Source: Curtobacterium sp. VKM Ac-1393
Lineage (GTDB): Bacteria > Actinomycetota > Actinomycetes > Actinomycetales > Microbacteriaceae
DNA length: 64,000 nt
Direction: 5' to 3'
NCBI RefSeq assembly: GCF_015350995.1
Contig: NZ_JADKRW010000009.1
Span: forward strand, 51,393 to 115,392
In this document: positions 58,984 to 64,000 of the stretch, piece after piece
Layout: every line of letters begins with the position of its first letter
Position numbering within the stretch: position 1 is the stretch's first letter
Program-made: the position numbers and the translations under genes
The notes under the pieces: model-generated
The model's database searches: none
The model's input: only the letters and a program-made list of their open reading frames with translations
Told to the model about the DNA's origin: nothing

Positions 58984-59023
58984 GGCCTCATTTTGTCAGA
59001 CGCCGTCCCACGAGACGCGCCGG

Positions 59024-59422
59024 TCAGCTCTGCATGCTGCGCTGACCGCCGACGGACCAGACCCGGCTGATTCGGCCGTCATCGGAGAAGTCGAAGATGT
59101 CGACGCCGCCGGCGTGAACGTCTCCGGCCTGGATGTCCCACAGCAACCGGCCATGGTCGCCGTCAATGGCGTCAGCGATGCTGGTGAAGACAACGCCGGG
59201 GTGCTGCTGGTGCCACCAGTCGAGATACTCGGCGAAGTCCTGCGCGGTGCGAATGTCATCCGCAGGCGTTGATCCGTCGGACTCCGTCACGGCGAAGTGG
59301 ATTCGGAAGTCGTCGGCGCAGATCTCTCGCGCGATCTCGCCATCGGTATTCCACATTGTGAGCCACAAGTCGAGCGATTCCTGGGCGGTGGTGGTGGCTG
59401 TTGAGGTGTCGTGTTGGTTCAT
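59024..59422 (-). CDS. SnoaL/NTF2-like fold protein
   Basis: 132 residues from ATG 59422 with AAAGGGTGG upstream. The cone-shaped NTF2 fold is shown by SLDLWLTMWNTDGEIAREIC, DDFRIHF, DFAEYLDWWHQQHPGVVFTS, HGRLLWDIQAGDVHAGGVDI and FDFSDDGRISRVWSVGG (the standard end). These proteins bind or isomerise small hydrophobic molecules; function unknown here. It lies in the same direction as and 40 bp before the WYL regulator gene, so the two could share a transcript. Confidence 0.88.
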   Translation of the reverse strand: MNQHDTSTATTTAQESLDLWLTMWNTDGEIAREICADDFRIHFAVTESDGSTPADDIRTAQDFAEYLDWWHQQHPGVVFTSIADAIDGDHGRLLWDIQAGDVHAGGVDIFDFSDDGRISRVWSVGGQRSMQS

Positions 59423-59800
59423 GCATCCACCCTTTCGGGTTGGGGCGACAACTGTATGTCGGTGTTCTTCAGAGAGTTGCGCTGCGAGGAGCACCGAAGA
59501 AACCAGTGCCGGTCCTGAACCGCTCCGGGAGCGCCTTCGCCGGCCCCTGCTTTGCGGATACCGCCACGAGCGCTCCCAAAGTACGTCCGATTGGCGGTGG
59601 CTCAATGAACACCATCCGGCGCGCGTGGCTCTACCCAGTAGAGGATCCCCTGCCGTGCGTCATCAACCATGCGGTCGTTGCAACACTGAGGGTCTACTGC
59701 AACCGAGGGTCCTGCAGGACGAAGGGTTCGATCTTGCGGCGCAGGAGGACACTCACCTTCCGACGCGTCCAGTTGGGGTGTACTCCGGATGCGCACAGAA
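59423..59800. other. Gene-free gap
   Basis: About 380 bp without a supported gene. GGTCGTTGCAAC at about 59677 equals 12 bases of the IS30 end but the context does not match. Short open frames on the minus strand (ending FVLQDPRLQ) have no recognised family. Confidence 0.35.
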
Positions 59801-59825
59801 GGGGCTGCGTTCCCGGCGCAGCCCC
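59801..59825 (-). terminator. Terminator hairpin behind the hypothetical gene
   Basis: GGGGCTGCG and CGCAGCCCC form a 9-bp stem with a 7-base loop 8 bp past the stop of the minus-strand gene that ends at 59833. Confidence 0.65.
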
Positions 59826-59832
59826 ACCCGGT

Positions 59833-60624
59833 TCATTCGAAGCGGTTGGGACGCTTCCACTCGCTTCCGACACGAACGACGGCAATCGCTGTCGACCGAT
59901 CGATGGTCGCCTCGCGCAGCCACACACTTTCGTCAGGTCCCCATCCTGCGAGCATCGTCGCTCCCTCCCGCACCGGAAGGATCAGGCCCGCCGTTTCGAG
60001 ATAGCCCGTGGACGTGAGGTGGACAACATCGAACTCGGACGCAACGAGGTTCCAATTTGGGAGCAACCAGCGCTGATCCTCGCCCCAGGTATTCCTGCGC
60101 GAAGCGGTGACGTCGAGTGGAAAAGCGTCAACAAGGGCACACCAGGAGCTAGGCGAAGAAATCTCGTAGACACGATCAGTCTCAAGTGACTCGTGTTGAT
60201 ACAGCTGAGCTTCCAAGCGCCCCAGATCATCCTCTGGGGCAAAAAGCGACAAGCTTCCTTCACCGACAGCCCGGCTTGTCGTTAACACTTGCGGCATAAG
60301 CGGGAGCGACCACCACTCAGGGCGACTCTCCAGACCGGCTGCTCGCGCACACCAGTGCCGTATATCTTCATTCGGCGCTGAGACGGGCAGGGGCTCGGCG
60401 AACTCTCCAAGCCAGGCAATTGCAACCTGCGACTTCTTTTCCAACGGCCCTGAAAGCAGGGTACTTACAGTTGCCGGTGCGACGTCAGTCGTTGAGATAA
60501 CCTCAAGCGCGCCACCTTGCCACGAATAAAGACATTCAGTTGCAGCTCGCAGGGCCGCAAGCTCTTCGTAACCCGCTTTTCGCGCACGGTCGAAGACGGT
60601 TTCCCGATCGGTCATCGTAGGCAT
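59833..60624 (-). CDS. Cytoplasmic protein of unknown function, coupled to the secreted repeat protein
   Basis: 263 residues, start ATG 60624 inside TAATG of the upstream gene's stop (an ATG three codons on is possible). It begins MPTMTDRETVFDRARKAGYE and includes STTDVAPATVSTLLSGPLEK, ATECLYSWQGGALEVIST and GYLETAGLILPVREGATMLA. No signal peptide or membrane segment. It is acidic with several Trp. I do not recognise the family. Because it is translationally coupled to a large secreted protein it may be involved in the regulation of or protection from that protein, but there is no direct evidence. Confidence 0.7.
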   Translation of the reverse strand: MPTMTDRETVFDRARKAGYEELAALRAATECLYSWQGGALEVISTTDVAPATVSTLLSGPLEKKSQVAIAWLGEFAEPLPVSAPNEDIRHWCARAAGLESRPEWWSLPLMPQVLTTSRAVGEGSLSLFAPEDDLGRLEAQLYQHESLETDRVYEISSPSSWCALVDAFPLDVTASRRNTWGEDQRWLLPNWNLVASEFDVVHLTSTGYLETAGLILPVREGATMLAGWGPDESVWLREATIDRSTAIAVVRVGSEWKRPNRFE

Positions 60625-62999
60625 TACGCTCCGCAGTCCAGGTGCCTGTGCACAGAACTAGCCACAGCATAGTATGCTCGACCGTATGTGATTTGCGAAG
60701 TTGTTTGGCCGAGCCACCACGTCTTTTTCTTACCATTGCACGGCACAACAACATTAGTCTGAATATGCTGGCTAATCCTAGCACCATGCGAACTATCGTT
60801 CGTTGTATCTGCCGCAAGCGTCCAAAGATAAGCGTACGTGTAGTACATGGTGGTGTGGTCGTAATTCAAGACGGCCCGTGGCGAGCAGGTTGTAATCGGC
60901 TTGACCCCCACGGTGCCCCAATTCCCCGACTTACGGGTGTGCGGGTAAGGGACCTTCAACGTACATGGTCCATAAACGACTTGGCGGGAAACCATCGCTC
61001 CAGACGTAACACCAGACGGCGTGTACGTAACGCCCTGGTCCGTTGAGGCATCGGAATCCTCCCCTGCGGTCGGATCCTGCTCCTGAAGCGCCTTATCAGT
61101 GGTGAAAGACCAAATAGGGGTGTTGACGCTCGCGGTCGCACCCGAGTAACTAGTAGGGGCCGTAATCTGCGCCGCCCAATAGTAGGTCTGGCCAGACTCC
61201 AGCAGCCCCTCTGGGACCGTGAAGGAATCACGCAGCGGCTCACTCACGACAATTGGATTACCAAGATCAGGTTGCGTGCTTAGCGTGTAAACGCGCGCTG
61301 CATCCTCCGGAAGCACGCTTGCAGCATCACCCTCGGTGGCAACAGCAAGGACCGGTGTCAACGCGACTGCTGTAGAGGGATCGGGAAGGCCAACCATCGA
61401 CGACTTGGCCCAGTCTCCTACAACAAAGCGGTACGAGGAGCTGGCAACCGGCTCACCGGTGGAATCAAGAACGTCCGCATTGATCACATGCTCTCCGCCG
61501 ACGGCGTCGACAGTGAACTTGATTGCGGTTCGGGTAGTCTCCGAGAGCAGAGTTGGGTCGTCTGCAACTGGTTCATCGTCGACGCTTACGGACGCCGTTT
61601 GCCCCGTTTCGCTCGCTGCTGGAAAGCTGGCACTGCAGTTGATTGGGTTTGCAGACGCGGCAACACCCCACGCACCATCAGAATACGGCTGGTCACAGCT
61701 GATGGTTGGCGTCGCTGGGTCTGCGTACCAGCCCTGTACGTCGACGACGTAGTTCGTTGCCTTCGCGGCGTTACGGAGGGAGATCTTCCCGTTCTTGCCG
61801 ATGGGTACGGTGATGGTGTTGGTCTGGATCTCGTCTGTTTGGAAGTTGATGGCAGTCGTGTTCGGCTTTGTTGCACCATCTGCCCACGCATCCGCGTAGC
61901 CGTTGCTGCCGCCGTGGGCGACGATCAACGTCAACACGACCGCCGAGATGCCGGAACCCATGACGGGAACGCCGGCGGTGCCAGCGATCTGAATCGATCG
62001 GGTCTCGTTTTCCGCCAGCGCCGTGTTCCCGGACGCTCGCGAGTCGTACGCACGCCCGTAGGAGGGTGTGAAGACTGCACCGCCCTGCCCTGCGGCGGTG
62101 AAGTAGCCCTGGAGGTCTACGATCAGGTTCGTCGTTGTCGACGAGTTCGCGATCGTGAACTGTCCCGATGCTGACAGTGGCACCTGCGCCTGGATCGAGG
62201 TCGACTCGGACGGGGCGTAGTGCAGCGAGTTGGCAGGCTTAGTCGCGCCGGTTGCGTACGGAGTGAGGTATCCGTCAGCGTCGGTGGAGTTGATCGCGAC
62301 CAGGTTCACGACCGCGCCGGACGCGCCGGTCGGCACCCCGTTCGCTCCGGTGACCTGTACGTCGATGCTCTTGCCCGGAGCAATCACAGCCTTCGAAGCA
62401 CCCGTGCCGGAGCGCGTATCGACGATGCGCTTCGCGACCGGGACGAAACCGCCAGCAGCGGTACCGTCCGTGTTCGCCGTGTAATAGCCCTGCACGTCCA
62501 GGATCAGCCGTGCCGAGGTCTCGGTCATGACCTGGATCGAGCCGTCCGAACCGACTGCCACCGTGGCGCTGTTGGAGGTGTACTCCCCCGAGACGCCGTT
62601 GTAGATCAGCATCGTCGTGCGGCCGGAGTCCGCATCGGGGCGTCCGAAAAGGGTACCGGCACCGGTCGATGATCCGACTGTTGCGTTCAGCGACACCGCA
62701 CCAACAGAGCCGTCATCAGGCAGTCCAGCGAGACCGGCGACCTTGATCGTGCGGTACTTCCCCGCCTCCATCGGCGTGCTGAACCCGCCGGTGCCCTTCG
62801 CCGTGTCGAGGACCCGACCGGTCGAGGGAACGAACACACCGCCGGTGCCAGTGTCGTTCAGTGCGTGAGCTGGCGTGGTCACCAGCAGGGAACCAATCAG
62901 TGCGAGCGCGCCGAGCGTTGCAACAGCGAAGCTGCGCTTCCTCGTACGCGGAGTGTGCAACAACGAGCGCACAAGACCCCCTAGATCACCGAACAGCAC
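60624..62999 (-). CDS. Large secreted protein with three N-terminal wall-type repeats
   Basis: 791 residues. A signal peptide, TLGALALIGSLLVTTPAHA with cleavage near residue 46, follows a basic RTRKR. Three degenerate repeats of about 125 residues come next, each starting F-x-P-(S/V)-xx-R-x-x-D-(T/S) (FVPSTGRVLDT near 55, FVPVAKRIVDTRSG near 185, FTPSYGRAYDSRAS near 310) and ending V-Q-G-(Y/W)-(Y/F). A fibronectin-like middle (about 430-640) precedes a C-terminal domain with VSRQVVYGPCTLKVPYPHTR and a late Cys (HRHLDCGA). There is no LPxTG motif. Such proteins are common in Microbacteriaceae and are likely cell-surface or exported. Catalytic residues are not recognisable. Confidence 0.85.
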   Translation of the reverse strand: MLFGDLGGLVRSLLHTPRTRKRSFAVATLGALALIGSLLVTTPAHALNDTGTGGVFVPSTGRVLDTAKGTGGFSTPMEAGKYRTIKVAGLAGLPDDGSVGAVSLNATVGSSTGAGTLFGRPDADSGRTTMLIYNGVSGEYTSNSATVAVGSDGSIQVMTETSARLILDVQGYYTANTDGTAAGGFVPVAKRIVDTRSGTGASKAVIAPGKSIDVQVTGANGVPTGASGAVVNLVAINSTDADGYLTPYATGATKPANSLHYAPSESTSIQAQVPLSASGQFTIANSSTTTNLIVDLQGYFTAAGQGGAVFTPSYGRAYDSRASGNTALAENETRSIQIAGTAGVPVMGSGISAVVLTLIVAHGGSNGYADAWADGATKPNTTAINFQTDEIQTNTITVPIGKNGKISLRNAAKATNYVVDVQGWYADPATPTISCDQPYSDGAWGVAASANPINCSASFPAASETGQTASVSVDDEPVADDPTLLSETTRTAIKFTVDAVGGEHVINADVLDSTGEPVASSSYRFVVGDWAKSSMVGLPDPSTAVALTPVLAVATEGDAASVLPEDAARVYTLSTQPDLGNPIVVSEPLRDSFTVPEGLLESGQTYYWAAQITAPTSYSGATASVNTPIWSFTTDKALQEQDPTAGEDSDASTDQGVTYTPSGVTSGAMVSRQVVYGPCTLKVPYPHTRKSGNWGTVGVKPITTCSPRAVLNYDHTTMYYTYAYLWTLAADTTNDSSHGARISQHIQTNVVVPCNGKKKTWWLGQTTSQITYGRAYYAVASSVHRHLDCGA

Positions 63000-63420
63000 G
63001 AGCTACTGTCCGTTCGCGAAGCATAAGACTGAGCTGAGAGCGAACGAGTGCCACCCGTCTGGGGGTTGTCCAAAAACCCCAGGTCAGAGGGGCTAGCGCC
63101 GAGATGACATTAACGCTCTCTCAGGAAATCGGTCTGCTCGCGCCTGCTGGCCCTTCGCTAACGCGATGAAAACCGAGCAGACGAGCTTCCACGCGAAGCA
63201 CGGATTCGAGCGCATCGGCAGACCGCAGCTCGCCCCAGGAACCGGACTCACGAAGAACGATGGATCCGGCAGTTCCCCGATCCTGACAGCCCGTCTCATC
63301 AGCCAATCGGCTAACGGACGCCGGTGGCGGACTCCTGATCGGCTATCCGGTTCGGCTTGTCGTCATCGACGAGGCGCTGCGTGGTCCTGGTTCCAGCCGG
63401 GCGGGTTGCGAGAATGAAGT
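63000..63420. other. Upstream region of the secreted-protein gene
   Basis: About 420 bp with no supported gene. An inverted repeat CTGGGG ... CCCCAG (63059-63083) may mark its promoter or leader. Short plus-strand frames in this stretch show no known motif. The string ATCGGCTA occurs near 63343 and matches part of the IS30 end flanks. Confidence 0.4.
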
Positions 63421-63906
63421 GTGATCGAGCTGGTGAGACCGAGCGCGGAGTTGTTCGGGGCATGGACTGAGGCGCACCGAGAGTGGGGTCCGGGCTTACA
63501 CGAGGACGGCTTCGGCATCGGCGCGGGCGACGAGGTGGACACCTTTGAGGGCTTCCGGACTTGGATCGCACGGACTCAGCAGGATTCGGGTGAACTGTGG
63601 TGGATCGTCGAGGACGGGGAAGTACTCGGCGGGATCGCGCTGCGCTCCGCCGCCGACGAGCGCGTGCACCGCTTCGGACACATTGGGTACGCGATTCGTC
63701 CCTCCGCCCGCGGACGCGGCGTGGCTACCTGGGCCCTTGGCGAGGTCCTGCGTCACGCCCAATCGTCGGGCATCAACCCTGTGCTGGCGTTCTGCGTTGA
63801 GAACAACGCAAGGTCGGTCGCGACCCTCGAGCACCACGGCGCGGTGCTCGAAGCGGTTGAACAGCACAGAGACGTCCAGGTACGGCGCTATGCGATCCGC
63901 CACTGA
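63421..63906 (+). CDS. GNAT family N-acetyltransferase
   Basis: 161 residues from GTG 63421. The acetyl-CoA fold is seen in ELWWIVEDGEVLGGIALRSA, FGHIGYAIRPSARGRGVATW (the R-x-x-G-x-G/A pyrophosphate loop), ALGEVLRHAQSSGINPVLAF and CVENNARSVATLEHHGAVLE. This is the RimJ/RimL-like GNAT type with 'N.aS...lE..Ga'. It acetylates an unknown amine. It ends directly before the IS30 copy at the window edge. Confidence 0.93.
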   Translation: MIELVRPSAELFGAWTEAHREWGPGLHEDGFGIGAGDEVDTFEGFRTWIARTQQDSGELWWIVEDGEVLGGIALRSAADERVHRFGHIGYAIRPSARGRGVATWALGEVLRHAQSSGINPVLAFCVENNARSVATLEHHGAVLEAVEQHRDVQVRRYAIRH

Positions 63907-63936
63907 GTGCGCCGTCTCACTAGCCGATCGGCGGTT

Positions 63937-64000
63937 TCAAGGGGTCGTTGCAACGGGTGGGTGTTTCGGGTCCGAGAGTAGCTGCTCGAAGGCTTCTGCT
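63937..64000 (-). mobile_element. IS30-family element, 3' end of transposase (continues beyond window)
   Basis: On the minus strand the frame AEAFEQLLSDPKHPPVATTP ends at a TGA (63937-63939). It is the last stretch of an IS30 transposase, in frame up to the window end. Flanking bases TAGCCGATCGGCGGTTTCAA (63921-63940) are the element terminus. Whether it is complete is unknown. Confidence 0.8.

Noticed and set aside
59660..59700. Another IS30 end in the gap after the NTF2-like gene
   Set aside because: Only 12 bases match and the flanking bases do not.
1..64000. CRISPR arrays, tRNA or rRNA genes
   Set aside because: No direct-repeat/spacer pattern, cloverleaf with a T-arm or conserved rRNA string was found by eye. 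A covariance-model scan was not possible.

Overview
The window is a 64 kb piece of a high-GC actinobacterial chromosome. It most resembles a plant-associated member of the Microbacteriaceae, perhaps Curtobacterium-like. This is inferred from the GC content, an Lsr2 nucleoid protein, a DtxR/IdeR-type iron box, actinobacterial IS30 remnants, dipeptide- and xylose-type ABC systems and a secreted multi-repeat wall protein. No rRNA, tRNA or CRISPR array was seen.

Layout. 1-5.4 kb: the 5' end of an SGNH hydrolase gene, an ECF sigma factor with a DUF4383 membrane protein, a small stress membrane protein, a broken spore-photoproduct-lyase-like gene, a DUF1016 nuclease with a coupled small ORF, and Lsr2. 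5.8-13.6 kb: a tight operon of an FAD-linked 2-hydroxyacid dehydrogenase, a complete oligopeptide-type ABC importer and a MocR-type aminotransferase. 13.7-19 kb: a hexanucleotide repeat, an IS30 remnant, then a ROK regulator and a xylose-type sugar ABC operon. 19.3-22.5 kb: a divergent siderophore ABC locus around an IdeR-like box, with no ATPase gene.

23-38 kb is the metabolic core. A divergent gnd / gluconokinase-SDR fusion / idnD locus spells out L-idonate -> 5-ketogluconate -> gluconate -> 6-phosphogluconate -> ribulose-5-phosphate. Next to it are MFS-pxpA-pxpB-pxpC, SDR-aminotransferase-TetR, glutamate-type dehydrogenase-RraA aldolase, and hydroxyacid dehydrogenase-IclR-like genes. Four promoters in this stretch carry an 18-bp element of the form ATGAGA-N6-TCTCAT, the first eight bases being identical at all four. 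They look like one regulon for opening a pyroglutamate-like lactam, deaminating it and perhaps cleaving it with an aldolase. Of the systems here it is the best candidate for being undescribed.

38-47 kb holds regulator/enzyme pairs, each with a recognisable operator: MarR/Bcr-type exporter, MerR/SDR, MarR/NmrA plus ribA-ribD (ribD is frameshifted), and a monooxygenase/TetR pair. 47-57.4 kb is an accessory island: IS30, IS3 and IS5 remnants, Fic, a broken NERD gene, two tyrosine-recombinase-type genes, an AbiEii remnant, and a plasmid-type ParA with a small partner flanked by TATCTAGATA repeats. 57.4-64 kb has a truncated prolyl aminopeptidase, a WYL regulator, an NTF2-like protein, a large secreted repeat protein coupled to a cytoplasmic protein of unknown function, a GNAT acetyltransferase and the edge of another IS30 copy.
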